64,000 nt of DNA from Phoronis australis. Lineage: Eukaryota; Phoronida; Phoronidae. The position numbers and the translations under genes were made by a program. Shown piece after piece: positions 1 to 11,430 of this stretch; positions within the stretch are counted from its first letter, which is position 1; the number at the start of each line of letters is the position of its first letter. The notes below the pieces were generated by a model that was not told the origin of the DNA, ran no database searches, and worked only from the letters and a program-made list of their open reading frames with translations. Location of the stretch: NCBI GenBank assembly GCA_002633005.1, contig NMRA01000244.1, positions 41,866-105,865 of the forward strand. Reading direction: 5' to 3'.

Positions 1-928
1 TAATGTCAAATTAAAGACAGATTAAAGAAACAAGTTTTTTCCAAGTCAAAATATCCTATCATGATATAAGTGAACTTAAAGTCTTCCGTATTATAGACAT
101 TGTGTAAAACAAAGAGTAAGGTTTCGTCAAAGATCAAATATGGCAGAACAGTAAAAATGTTATGTTATCAGAATTTTGAACAGAGTAAACAAGAAGACAA
201 TTATTTTACTTGTCTTGAAAATTGTACACAGTATTACTGTCATGAACAAACACACAATGAAATTTTGAACATTTTTGATAATGTAGAAAATAAATCTGAA
301 ACTAAATAAGGCAATCCAGATCCTCCCAAGGATATTATTGTTTCACGAAATGTAGAATATAAATAGGTAAATGAAACAACAAGAATGGATCAACTGAAAT
401 TTTCAGATATAATAATGTCCTTCGTCAACAGAAACAGAAAGTAAAATCAAACACTATATGACAATTGACATTCAAGATATCAATTGTCATATAGTGTTTG
501 ATTTTACTTTCTGTTTCTGTTGACGAAGGACATTATTATATCCGAAAATTTCAGTTGATCCATTCTTGAAGTTTTGGCAATACATTTAATTTAAATGTTT
601 GAAAACTAAAAACTAAAATTTTGGCCATCATTTTTGCTCAAATTTTGAGACAACTTTACCGTTACAGCCTGACTAAACTTGATCACTGTAACAGTGAGCT
701 CACTGGTTATTGTCAGTGTAAAATTAAAATGTTCGTCGATATCCCGAGGAAAAAGAAAGACATGTAATCTACAAGAGCGAAGATCAACAAAATATAAATG
801 AACATTTTATCATAAAAATCGAAATGTTGAAACGCAATAACTTTTTTATGCTTTCATCAACAATCTGCAAAACCACTTAAATGAAAAAAATCAACTTTAA
901 TTGGATCATCCATAAAAAAACTTCCTAC
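1..928. other. SPG11 intron sequence at the left edge
   Basis: I see no exon here. The stretch is AT-rich and is dominated by the foldback at 380-568. It is taken as intron because spatacsin is far from complete at 929. Confidence 0.5.
380..568. repeat. Near-perfect foldback (inverted repeat), ~90-bp arms, short loop
   Basis: Bases 380-470 are the reverse complement of about 478-568, with only one or two mismatches and a loop of under 10 bases. It would form a long hairpin. It could be a young MITE or foldback element, an inverted duplication, or an assembly/cloning snap-back artefact. Confidence 0.85.
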
Positions 929-1102
929 CAAGTTGGCAAGTAGCTGTGATGCCAGCTCCATCTGGTGGTCACCCAAACAGTCCAATACATGCTCTAGACC
1001 AATGCTAACTATGGTATCCCATGATGCACACTGTCCAGTATGGTGTAGGTAGGCCTGGACTAGAGGTATGTTGGACATCAAGATGGCATCAGTAACAACA
1101 TC
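929..1102 (-). CDS. SPG11: SPG11 coding exon 9 (last in window)
   Basis: Acceptor TTGATTCACCAG, donor TTG|GTAGGA, 58 codons in phase 0. AILMSNIPLVQAYL and MELASQLLANL match the AILNNKIPEAQ and EASELLKNMG stretch of spatacsin. A short exon between this one and 1945 may be missing. Confidence 0.85.
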
Positions 1103-4100
1103 CTGGTGAATCAAAAAGGAATGACAAACAATACTTACAAAACATTCAATAAAATCTATCTTTGTCAAACATTAGTGAGAGCTATGGAGCAACTTTACAT
1201 GTTTCAGTAAATCCTCTAAATATGTGCCACCAAGTATTCGTCATCTTAACTTTTCTAGCTAAAATGTTTCAAATCACCAAAACATTTCAGTCTACTAGGG
1301 ATAATCTCGGTGTAGCTTTGCAATGTATTAAGTAATGTTCGATTGGTTTCCTAGACCTTATCGGTGAACAGTGCAAGATATTTTGTTAAGACATGGTATA
1401 AAGCATATTGAAAAACAACAGACAAGCGCCATGGTTACTAACAAACAACAGACAAGCACCATGGTTACTAACAAAGAAGTTGGGGTAATACACTCTATCT
1501 CTCTGAAAGTTCTACTGTATGACCATCAAATACCTATCAACAGCAAGGCGTCATATGCATGACTGTGCAGAATGTAGTCTATGGTTTACGGGAGAGTGTG
1601 TTGAGAGAATGTGAAAAGACAAAATTCACCGCTTTTATCCAGAGCTTTTTCATATCAAAAATATAAGAAAAAAAATATTTCTGATATTTTAACCCCATCA
1701 GTGTAAACACAAACACAAACACAAACACAAACACCAAAAGTTAAAGAATACACATTAAACTGTTGACGTGAGTAATTGTTGGAATATAAAATGTCAAAAC
1801 TTTCATACACTTTAGGGGTTACGGATCATGAAAGTGTACCTTTTGTACACCTCAGGGGTGAGCGGTTAAGAATGTGTACCCTCTGTACAAGTCTTGTGAA
1901 ATTGGTAATAGTTGTGAGCTGTCCCCGAAAAACTGTCTATTCACCTGTACTCTCATAGTTTTCCATTTGTCCACTATATCAGTGTAACCCTCGCTGACTG
2001 ACCACAAAGCATTTGACCCTGCAAACATCACTGACTGGACAGACGACCGTCTAGACGGCGTCTGTGACTGGGAAGGACTTCTGCCCCCACTCTTCAAGTC
2101 ACCTCTCAACTCTTCTATATAGTCTGTTAATGTGTTCAGGCAGGACTCAACTTCACCCTGTTCAAGAAATAGATCATATTATAGTACCACATGATGTGAT
2201 GTAATTCACTAACAATCTCTATTACATAGTACATCACCGAGTCCTGGGCTGCATTCCATAAATGCAAGAATCTTGCGAAAACGCCAGATCACGCAAGTGT
2301 TAGCAAAACAACCCATTGATTACAAATGAAGCACGCATCGATTACATTAAATTATCTTTTCTCGCGAGTGTTTTTCATTTTGAAAAGTAGCTCTAGCATG
2401 ACTCACCTATATTCACCATACTACAACAGACAGCAGAAATGTCTGGATCTCAATTAAGGTCACCTTTCAGTAACACCTTAAAGTGAATACTCAATAGTGA
2501 ACTATTTTTAACTCTACCACACAGAAAGTATGTTTCATCAGCAAAATTACCGTAACGGAGTTGAACTTTGGGTCGTTCGTCACCGAAAGTCTGTTGAGAG
2601 CAGCCACAGCATTTTGAACCAGAGTGTGAAGGTAGTTAAGGCTTATTTCCAGTAACTGGTCAGCGAATTGTTTGGCTGACCCATCAGCCATGCTGACCTT
2701 CACAGTAGACACCAACAGTTGGATAACTGGCAGAACTTGGTCAAATTCTGTGGTCACATGGGCGGTGTCTGGCAACTGATTGGCTGATGAAACTGGGGCC
2801 AAGTCGTGAGAGGAAGATGGTAACTGGCCATTAAAAACTGGAAATAGACATTCAGTAGGGGAACATTTTGTGAATAGAGCGTAATGAACACTTTTAAAGA
2901 GGAGCTCCAGTAAGATTTCATATTGTTTTAATTCTACAGGTGCAGATGTATTTTATAAAGTTATCATAGTCTCGTTGAGGAATTTGAAGCTACGTTGATT
3001 CAAAGTGCTAAGGTTTCAATCAAAAATGGAATTAAGACACTGTGTGCGCAACAACCTGTCGCATCAAGCTGTTCTTCCATAACTCGGTAAACTTGGAAAG
3101 CTTCCTCAGACATTTCAACAGGTTCGTGTAAGGCTAGACTCTTCAAAACATTATGGGTACACCACTGTCCCTTTCAGTACCCGAGACTAACGGTACAATC
3201 AGAAGGGGAACCCCTTACATTGAGCAACACCTACTGTTCTCACGGCTCTTCAAGAAGAACGCAACTGTATCCAGTTGTCGATGACGCAGACCGATCTCTA
3301 GAGCATGGACGGGGATAGAGCAACGATCCCATTGATTCAGTCGACAGAAGTAGTCAGCAAACGTAGCACTCTCAAACAGCATCATCTAAGAGAATACCAA
3401 GAGGAACAGTCTAAGGGTCAAGATATTGATCTACTAAATAAAAATTTCTAAATTTGACCGAGCTCGACAATGCATCACTTTATTTGATACTCCAGGTTTG
3501 AATTTCTTTTCCTTCCTATCCACTGCTTAGTTACCATGAAAAGGACTGGCAAATTCAATGACCTGCTTACCCTGTTGACCAAGTCCTCCTGAGAGTTGTC
3601 AATCAGTAGAGTGGAGAGTGTAGATGGCGCCACCAATAAGCAGGGAAAGTGGAGGTCAGGGCAGAGAATCACATAACAGTTACCCTGTAACCTGCACAAA
3701 ACGAAACACAGTGACACAGCTGGAGCAGGCAAGACTGCCAAAGGAATTGAATTGAAGTTAAACAAAAAATGATACAACCTAAAAAAGATTTAATGGAAGA
3801 GCATGGGCGTTGCAGCACTGAAAAAAGTGGGGGGCTAACGCCCCCTCAGCCCCCCTGCGGTGCACTACCTATCGGCCATGTGCAATGTAGCACTGAAAAA
3901 AGTGGAGGGCTATAGCCTCCCAGCCTCCTATGGTGCGCCGTACATGAGGAGGTACACATTTCAACATTTCACAATACTAAAAACTGAACAACAAAAGAAT
4001 CAGCCAAAAATGACAAGCCAAAATAGCTCATTGCCTAGGTTAAGTGCATTATAATTTGATCACAAAGGCAGGATTACGTTAAGACGTGTTTTGCTTAAAA

Positions 4101-7100
4101 CTCCTTCGAACTTAAATTAACATGAGTTGGCAAACAATCTTACAAAAAATGAAAATAAAACGTCTTAAAAAAAGACTATGTAACACACCTGTGATATTTC
4201 ACTGTAGTGCTTTTCAGGTCATAGGTCACCACGTAATCTACCTGACAGGTGTCGTCCTTACTTGAACACCAGATGAGTATATATGTCACACCTGCACACA
4301 CAGCAGTCACGTGACAATTTGAAAAGGTATCTCCCAGACACAGAGACATAACGGCACGATTAGGGCTTTTGTTAGATACACCAAGATGGAGCTTCCGGCG
4401 TAAACTAGGGCTGGCTCTTGAGACATTACGAGTCCGTTCCCTGCGCAAATCTGCTAAGTGATAGGTGGGGTCAATAATCCTGTCTTGAGCCGGCACCATA
4501 ACAAGAGTGGAGTCAGCAGACAAACCCATACTAGAGCACCATCTATTGGGCGCCAGGCTCCTGCCCATCTGCCCAGCGTGATGATGTGTTAGCTCCCCTT
4601 GCCAAAAGGAGTCGCTGTCACTGCTTGTCGTCATCGAAGTCTTTACAACCACACGGAGCTGGTTATGCATTTGGGCAGTTTTACTTGAGAGCTTGTGTAA
4701 AGGGAATTTGTCAAAGTATTTGTCAATGTCTACCATATGAATGGTACTGCCACACTGTAGTATAACACTCTTGAGATCCTTTGTGATGTCAAAGCAATCA
4801 ATGTTAGAGATGGTAGACTCATAGTGTTGACAAAACGCCATGGTATCTATCAACCCTTGACACTTACCAGAACTGGTATTGTAAATTGCTGATGTGCTCG
4901 GTTAAGAAAAATTACAACGGAAAGCAAATGAAATATGAGAAATCACAGTCAATAATTAATAACCTAAATTACACTAAGACTACTTTGTCATTCCAGTGCA
5001 CAATTTGATGCTTTTGTGTCCTCAGTTTCAATTCCAATCTTCAAACACTGGACAAAATAATACAGTGACAGGGCTCGACACTTAACATACTGGCCAGTCA
5101 AACTTTTTTGTTGACTGGTGCTCGGTAATGACCAGTTCCACTCTTGGGTCCAATATAAAAGCCAGTTCACCTCCTGGGGCAATTATAGCAAACAATTGGC
5201 ACACGTTACCTGATCTGACCAAGTCACCAAATTGAGATAAGATTTGGTAGTTACATATACTTCTGTCACCATTTGATTAAACAATAATATTCAATGCTTT
5301 TGGCATGATTGTATTGCCCAGAGAATTGGGACAGGTGAACACCAGTTCTCATCAGAGGACTCCAATTTGTGACATCCAGAATAGTTAACGCCCAAGTCTG
5401 AATGTAACCCGTTCTTGTAGACATGAGACAGTAAGCAGTCGCTAGAGCTGTGTGGGCAGTCAGTACAGGTAGAGCTGTGTGGGCAGTCAGTACAGGTTGA
5501 ATAAGCTCATTAAAGGATACAGATTACATCACTGAGGTCCATGGTGAACAGAAGGTGGTCAACAGTAACAATCTGTCTAGACTCCTCCTTCAAAGTTATT
5601 ACAGAGTCGATGGTGGGTGGGTGTGTCTGTGACATGGAGAGGCGGGCCACATGTCTGTCATTGATTGACATCATGACAGACGAACCAGTGAATTGCAGTA
5701 AAGATATATTGCACAGTGCAGACAACTCTGAAACAGAAACGATAGGTTCAATCAACAGGCTTGCAACACTGGGGAGGAGATGTGAGATAGTGTAAGACAG
5801 GAGAGGGGTTGTGAGATTGTGCCTGTCAGTAACACAAAGGGGGTTGTGAGATTGAGCCTGTCAGTAACACAAGGGAGGGGTTGTGAGATTGAGCCTGTCA
5901 GTAATACAAGGGAGGGGTTGAGAGATTGAGCCTGTCAGTAACACAAGAGAGAGGCTGTGAGATAGTGCCTCTCAGTAACACTGGGGAGAGACAGTGAGAT
6001 AGCGCTTCTCAAAAACATGGCACCAATTCACTCTTGCTGACTTGTGATGGAGCAAATTCTAACTCCATTAAAAAAAATAATTGCAGGCGGTCTGATACAC
6101 GTTGTATCAGACGTGCGCAGGCCTCGCATGTGGGCCCATTGCACTGATCACCTGGAAATATTTTTCTGCTTTACTGATATATGGTTAAAACCGAGCTGAG
6201 GAGCTAAAAACCTGGCTCAAGGGTTTAGCAGTGTGACCTGGTGGGACATGAACCCACAACCTCGTGTAAAGAAAGCGGGCACAAGCAGGCCACACCGCCT
6301 CCTCAAAACCCCATTAACCAAGCTAAACACTTTTATACTAAAATCTGAGTTTGATAGTTAGTTCAACCACAACAATGCATTAAAGACATTCTCCACTTTG
6401 TTGCTTGATTAGTTCACCTTATGAACGACCTTATCAAATCTATAGATTCAACCAAATATCTACAAAACTTTAAAATTTGACTCAACAATAGTATATATTT
6501 TCTGAAAATAGAAACTCCGTAGAATTTGATTTTTGATTTTATACCTATCTGCCGCTAAATTAAGTAACCTAACCTTGGCTTTTTAGGTAAATTTAGCAAA
6601 AAGAAAGGTACATTCATAGCAAAACAAAAGTACCTATAACATGACCAAATTTCGGATAATATAAATTTTCAAGATAAAATCTCAAAAGTGCTACCTAACA
6701 GTTTTCTGAATTATCGTTTCATTTTTTCAACTGCAACTTTGTTTTTTTCATAAAACTCACATAAATCCCATTTTTGGTAGCCCCTCATGCAAAAGTGGAC
6801 TATTTTAAAAACAATTTTTCACAGCGTTTTAGAGAACAGAGTATAAAGCACATTATCCGGAGCCTCGTGTGAATCTGATCGGCCATTTCTGAGATACTAT
6901 GTTCCAATGTTGACCAAAATTGGACATATTTCTAGAGTCCTACATGACCTTACCAACAATTGGTTAAAAGTGGTTTTTGATAAAGGGGTTTGTGAAAATT
7001 ATTCAACCCGTATAAGCAGACAGGTTCATGGCAAGAATTACTCTCAACTTTGATAATTACCAATATCATGGTCAGCTATGAGGCTTCTTAACTTTGACTG

Positions 7101-9209
7101 AGAACAAGACGCTGTACACTCTAAGACTTGGGTGATAGCTGATCCTTCTTTTCCATGGTATGTTTGGCACAGCTGGTACGTAAGCTCAAACACTGACACG
7201 CTGCCATCCTTTGTCAGACAACAGAGTTGTGGTGAAAGTAAGACATCATCAGTAGTATCCACAGATTTCCAGATGACACTGAAAACCAAATATAACATGA
7301 ATGCATCATTAGAATGCAACATGCAGACTAATTACTTATCTCTGTAATTGCTTGGCCAAATTAGTAAGAAACACAACATATAGCGATGATGTGAATATGA
7401 AGTAGCTTGAAAATTGCTAAATGTTTTTAAGTATGAGTTTTGTGACAAAAATGACCGCCGCAAGTCATTGAACCACGTCCAGTAAGTATCGTGATATGGT
7501 GCTGAGGAATAACACTACACGATGCGGGCCAGGGTCAGAGCCTGTGAGGTACGTCTTTAGTGCAAAGGTCACCTATGTCTAGATGTTTTGTTTTCACATT
7601 TACAATTTGTCAATAGCTGCACTTTCTTTAATGTAGATTATTTTAATGTAGCATTGCCATTAGGTTCGTGCTACATATTAGCATTAGCATAGTTAGGAGC
7701 ATGTAAATACATCGTTCATGTATCTTTAGCAGAAGCTGTGTAAAGTGTGCCTTGATATACTCCAGTATACCAGTCAATTCACCTTCAAGTCGGTAACTGG
7801 TCATTTTACATTGCACGCACTCTTATTTTTACATTGCGAGCAATCCTGGTGAAGGCAGTGTAAAAATGGCCAGTTCTCGATTTGGGAAACTGAACGAGGA
7901 ATTGCTCGAACAAAGTTTAATAATTTCGGTAGTGTTTGTTCAAGTTGGAAGGAATAAGACATCAACGGCCACCTACGGTGTCCCTCTATGCACAAAAGAT
8001 ACTAATTAATAGCAATGTGACTTTGATGTTTTAAACAGTGTGGGGCATAATTTGCTGAAAAGCTTCCAGCATATGAAGCGCCTATAGGAGCATCACCGTC
8101 TTTACTGGGGGCCAGTTGAGACGGTATTCACTGTCTAAACTATCAGTACTGTCACTATGTGCACCTTTCAAGGCATAGATACCTATTGTGGCAGTGTCTT
8201 TATACCTTACGAATTGGAACAAATGCTCTCGCAATCAACAGTTTCCCTGAGAATGTTTATAGTCAATGTGCTGGAGACCAAATGGAAACATACAGAGGGT
8301 CAGAGAGAGGTCACCAGTCTGCCAGCCATGCCAAGAGAAGACACCACAGACAGAAGAGCTGTCGGCAAGAATAGAAGATGATCCCACTGTGCCCTGCATT
8401 ATAAACTGACATTCATCCACATTTGAAGTACAGAAGTAGCCTATCTCTGAGCCATTTGTAGCATTAAGGTTGCATGCTATTTATCACCTTATTTGGCTTC
8501 TGCTCCACTGCACTGTACATAGTTCCTTCAATCATGAACGGACCAGAACTTAAAAAATTAGTTCGCAGACTCCCACACACATATCTCATGGGTGTCACAA
8601 TGCTGCATCAGTACTCTGCTTATCAAGCGGTCGTGCACTAGTACTAAAAAAGTAAGGATCCAGACACAGAACACCACTCACTGACTGCCCAATGGTCAAT
8701 ACAGTGTTGAGTGAACTTAATTTAGAGTTGGAAACTACATAACTTTCGTGGGAGCAACTACCCGTCCGTTAAGTCAGTAACATGTCGAGTAGTAGGCTAC
8801 AAAGTTTCTTTCGAGATAATGTTTGGTACTTTGGTGGGTGGTGTTCCATGCTTAGCGGTCAATGAGGTATTTTAACTGTGCTGCGTTGATTGGGACCGTG
8901 AATGCGACATCAGAGTTCAGGCAGCCCGAGTCATTCCAATGTTTAGTTGTAAATTTTGATTTCTTTACGCCGATTAGGAATACGTTACCACTCCAGTCGT
9001 TACCTTTGAATGTCCTGCAACACGTTCATCAATATAAAGCCACCAGGGATGTTTAGTAGACCAACAGATCCGTCTTTTAGTAGAAGGCTTACTATACCAT
9101 AACATTTCGAGCAAGATGCGCTCAGGACGTCTTTTTTATTCACACTATCTTTAAGTTTTTGGAGTACAATCTCCACGCACTCTCTGGACAACGCCATGTC
9201 CTTGATCAT
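929..9209 (-). CDS. SPG11: Spatacsin (SPG11) orthologue, N-terminal part, nine exons, continues off the left edge
   Basis: Spatacsin works with spastizin and AP-5 in lysosome reformation and autophagy; this is family knowledge. Nine minus-strand exons join with GT-AG borders and matching phases: 9004-9209, 7061-7278, 5521-5727, 4189-4846, 3571-3691, 3244-3385, 2551-2837, 1945-2157 and 929-1102, about 742 codons. The order of recognisable blocks follows vertebrate spatacsin. The QLCCLTKDGSVSVFEL and LIADHDI blocks come first, then SQEDLVNR, then RCSIPVHALEIGLRHRQLDT, then KQFADQLLEISLNYL, and finally the AILMSNIPLVQAYL region. The C-terminal two thirds of the protein, including its Pfam C-terminal domain, would lie to the left of base 1. 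The weakest joins are the 5521 donor and the 4846 acceptor, where a small exon may be missing; a micro-exon near 4866-4895 is possible. The start at 9209 is the first Met of an open frame and is not otherwise supported. Confidence 0.85.
1411..1472. repeat. Tandem duplication, ~30-bp unit, two copies
   Basis: A unit containing CAGACAAGCNCCATGGTTAC is repeated back to back in SPG11 intron sequence. A CACAAA simple repeat follows at about 1704-1733. Confidence 0.7.
1945..2157 (-). CDS. SPG11: SPG11 coding exon 8
   Basis: Acceptor TTCTTGAACAG, donor TACAG|GTGAAT, 71 codons in phase 0. CLNTLTDYIEELRGDLKS corresponds to a conserved helical stretch. A Ser/Arg-rich linker follows (SPSQSQTPSRRSS). 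Confidence 0.82.
2551..2837 (-). CDS. SPG11: SPG11 coding exon 7
   Basis: Acceptor CTATTTCCAG, donor TTACG|GTAATT. It encodes the helical block VLPVIQLLVSTVK followed by KQFADQLLEISLNYL, which matches the helical solenoid of spatacsin. Confidence 0.88.
3244..3385 (-). CDS. SPG11: SPG11 coding exon 6 (best conserved)
   Basis: A 142-nt exon after the acceptor TTCTCTTAG. It encodes WDRCSIPVHALEIGLRHRQL followed by DTVAFFLKS, nearly the same as the vertebrate spatacsin sequence at this point. This is the strongest single piece of evidence for the gene identity. The chosen donor C|GTGAGA keeps the phase with exon 7. Confidence 0.9.
3571..3691 (-). CDS. SPG11: SPG11 coding exon 5
   Basis: Acceptor TTTTGTGCAG, donor AACAGG|GTAAGC. 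It ends in SQEDLVNR, the counterpart of the TQEEFLNR stretch of vertebrate spatacsin. Confidence 0.85.
3795..3950. repeat. Interspersed-repeat fragment with internal duplication
   Basis: Two ~70-bp related blocks, each with GTAGCACTGAAAAAAGTGG or a close variant and a GGGGGCT/CCCCCTC-rich part. They look like a partly duplicated repeat end of the GGGCGT-CCCCC type that is common in invertebrate genomes. Confidence 0.5.
4189..4846 (-). CDS. SPG11: SPG11 coding exon 4 (long)
   Basis: A 219-codon open stretch. ISNIDCFDITKDLKSVIL and an HMVDIDKYFDKFPLH block match spatacsin. The donor CACAG|GTGTGT is in phase 2 and fits the next exon. The acceptor at 4846 lacks a polypyrimidine tract, so the 5' edge is uncertain. 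Confidence 0.75.
5521..5727 (-). CDS. SPG11: SPG11 coding exon 3
   Basis: The acceptor TTTCTGTTTCAG is strong. The translation contains LSALCNISLLQFTGSS and VDHLLFTMDLSDVICI, aligning by pattern with spatacsin. The donor could be TCT|GTATCC (5521) or GAT|GTAATC (5528); only the first gives the phase needed by the next exon. A minisatellite starts about 40 bp upstream of the acceptor. Confidence 0.75.
5770..6012. repeat. Minisatellite, ~32-bp unit, about seven degenerate copies
   Basis: Units with the pattern GGTTGTGAGATTGNGCCTGTCAGTAACAC repeat between SPG11 exons 2 and 3, starting about 40 bp from the exon 3 acceptor. A separate 27-bp duplication lies at 5452-5499. Confidence 0.8.
6180..6315 (-). 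mobile_element. tRNA-derived SINE candidate
   Basis: On the minus strand the sequence has a B-box-like GGGTTCATGTCCC and, upstream, GGCGGTGTGGCCTGCTTG, which resembles a tRNA A-box/D-arm. This is an RNA polymerase III promoter layout without an intact cloverleaf. It lies in an SPG11 intron. No second copy was found in the window, so family status is inferred. Confidence 0.45.
6420..7000 (-). repeat. Interspersed repeat family R1, copy 1 (inverted)
   Basis: The reverse complement resembles 16970-17400 and 19245-19590 over several hundred bases. Shared blocks are an AAATTTGGNCAT motif, TATCTCAGAAAT, a TGAGGGGCTAC-like stretch and AACTTTC/TGAATGTAC. The copies are diverged and no coding frame is preserved. 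Confidence 0.65.
7061..7278 (-). CDS. SPG11: SPG11 coding exon 2
   Basis: The acceptor is TTGGTTTTCAG and the donor ATTG|GTAATT. It encodes a VIWKSVDTTDD block and the CLTKDGSVSVFEL and SLIADHDIG blocks, which match the vertebrate spatacsin N-terminal region in order. Confidence 0.85.
7330..7735 (+). repeat. Interspersed repeat family R2, copy 1
   Basis: Same orientation and order as 62430-62735. Shared blocks are TTAGTAAGAAACACAACATATAGCGA-type sequence, a TTGAAAATTGC stretch, GGCAAAGGTCACCTAT-like sequence and AGCATAGTTAGGAGCAT near the end. It lies in SPG11 intron 1. Confidence 0.75.
8030..8165 (+). repeat. Interspersed repeat family R3, copy 1
   Basis: Shares blocks with 60838-60935: ACATAATTTGC-like, GCATATG, ATCACCGTCT and TACTGGG. 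The second copy lies inside the TIR element at 58629-61861. Confidence 0.5.
9004..9209 (-). CDS. SPG11: SPG11 coding exon 1
   Basis: It runs from Met at 9209 to the donor AAG|GTAACG and ends in phase 2, which fits the next exon (CAG|TGTCATCTGG). Translation is hydrophobic and strand-like, as in the beta-propeller-like N-terminus of spatacsin. A second Met lies five codons in. Confidence 0.65.
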
Positions 9210-9954
9210 ATGATAACTGACCTCTTTTGGGGTAAAAATAAGCGAACCTGGCGCACGTAATCAGAACTAATATCTGATTCCAGTCGTGGGGCTCCGGCGT
9301 TCCGGCCGGTCTGCGTTATCCAACACCCGGCATCGTGCAGCCTACACCGCTTGTGTTCTCTTATGGGCATAACTCAGTGGCCGGTGACGGACTTCATGCT
9401 AGGTGGACGCGATCGAGAAGAAAAATACCGTCAGCATGCCGTTTGCAGGACTTACGCGGAGATTTCCGTCAATGATCAATTGTTTAAATTAATGAAGTTC
9501 TTGATTGGCATCCACAGTTGAATTCAAACATTTAATTTGATATGTTTGGCTGAAAGTTTTAGTCTAGTCGCAACCGGTTACGCGCCGACTCTTCATTGAG
9601 GCCGTCTTATGGTACAGAGATGCTTTGATCAATTCTGGGATCAATTCAATCAAGCTTTCCATGGCACCGGCAGCAGTACAGCGCACGTTTACTTCAGTTT
9701 TCAACTAGGCTAATGCCCTTGAGTTTTCACAATGGAAAATGTTATCAACATATGTTTTTCGTCATTATTTCGGCGGCTCTTCAGTTCTCGAGGGTTATCC
9801 AATTTTCCTCAACGGACTTCAAATTTTCACCTGCGGACCCCGACGGTTACTCGCGATATGCCATATCCCACACTTTTCATTTCTGGCCTCGAGAGTTAGT
9901 TGGCACTTAGAACAGGTGGCACTGAGTGACTCCTCTGAAACCTGTATTTGGTGA

Positions 9955-10022
9955 GCCATTGAGGACAAAACCGTTCATGTGAAAATACGAGGCCACGCGA
10001 CCGCTATACCACTAAACTGAAC
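9955..10022 (-). repeat. tRNA-like fragment (possible SINE head)
   Basis: On the minus strand TTTAGTGGTATAGCGGTCGC resembles a tRNA D-arm/A-box, and an ACGGTTTTGTCC stretch sits about where a B-box would be. The arms do not pair well, so this is a degenerate tRNA or SINE head, not a working tRNA. Confidence 0.35.
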
Positions 10023-10249
10023 TTGAGTTTTGAAAATCTGACACGTTAGAAGCCGTTGGGACATTTTTCACTGAGTCCAGTCGAAACTTAATGGCAACGT
10101 TCGCGACAGCATCCTACTCATGCAACGTACGGGCCCGGCGGGGTTGTGAACTGCCGTCACACACGACTTCAAAGCAGGTCCGCCGTACGTATGAAGTGGG
10201 TGCTCCCGGCTCCCCCACTGAATTCTAACACATGACGGCGACATCCCGT

Positions 10250-10530
10250 TGCTCCCAACTTGTTCGATTCTATATAGCCCATGATGAACAAGTTCGGAAG
10301 TTTACCTACTGGTAGCCAATATCTTACACGACTAATTAACTCTATTCTGGCATTTATCAGTGGTTGGAGGGCCTGCGCTCTTTTGTTCGATAATTGCTCT
10401 AATCTCAGATCAGATCGTACAGTATCTAGACTGACTGGGCTGGGCTAATAAAAATGAAAGTTAAGTTGTAACATATTTGAGCTTAAAACAATAGCATTTC
10501 TGAATTCCTCGTCAAAGGCTGCATGATGAC
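10250..10530 (+). repeat. Interspersed repeat family R4, copy 1
   Basis: Matches the reverse complement of about 63465-63725 for most of its length, for example CTTTTGTTCGA, TTGCTCTAATCT, GACTGGGCTG, AAAGTTAAGTTGTAACATAT and ATAGCATTTCTGAA. The copies are clearly homologous and inverted relative to each other. Confidence 0.8.
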
Positions 10531-11139
10531 GTTCCTTTTTTGAATCACCAAAATCGCCCAACTACAACAGCTAGTTAAGACAATCTATTCTGTCTAAATG
10601 GACTCACTGGGTTTGACTGCAGTGTGTTCATACGCATTCGCCGGTAATAGCGTGCAACCACCATACGTTTCCTTTGAAGCCTGGGAGATAATTGGCCTGC
10701 TTGTTATCATACGGGAAAAAAGACTGAGCTGGGCAGTTAAAAAAGAGCCAGATGTTATCCGGCACGTTCAGCGCCCATCACGTCTGGAAAAGTTACTGAA
10801 CGACAGAACGCTGTGATGATGAAGTCGTCACTTCACTGTGAAATCGCGAAGTCCCGGCGGCAGTGCGATAGCCGGGCATGGGGCAGTTGAGAAGCACAGC
10901 GAAACACGTAAATACACGCCTTCAAAAAGTCCGAGAAAGCTTCTTCTACACAGACTATCCAGAACACTCCGCTATTCAGGCGTTACTTCAGTGAACTATA
11001 ACTGTGCATATACACGCTCAACTGAATATCTGTTATCCTACTGAACCCCAAGCAGCATTCCAGTTCTACTGAACCCCAATTAAGCAACCTTCCCCTCACG
11101 GTTTCTGGATTTGGTCGCCACTCAAGTGCATTAGGGGCT

Positions 11140-11430
11140 CGGATGTGAACAACCGGGATTTTAAAAAGCCAGAGAGTGTACTNCCAGTCCCCCATTTGGC
11201 GAAGTGGGTGAAAAAGGTCCGCCTCCGGAGACAAAAAGTCCGGGAAAATGGGACCGTCAGTCCCGTACTGAACAAGCACAAACACGCAAATCACAGTGGT
11301 GCTTCCGTTTTTTTTTGTTTTTTTTTATTTTTAGTCCACCCGATCCGTTTGTTGAAAGGGTCCGCAACGTCATGTAGGAATTCAAACCCCTCCCTGGTAG
11401 GCTGCCGTGGGTGCGTGCATGTAAGGACAC
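11140..11430 (+). repeat. Interspersed repeat family R5, copy 1
   Basis: Shares AAAAAGGTCCGCCT, AAAAAGTCCG, ACAAGCACAAAC and CACAGTGGTGC with 41795-41985 (inverted). It shares CATTTGGCGAAGTGGG-like sequence with 27800-27960. An ambiguous base lies at 11183. Confidence 0.75.

Noticed and set aside
11183-11183. Possible frameshift or edit at an N base
   Set aside because: It is a single undetermined base in a repeat copy. Nothing can be inferred from it.
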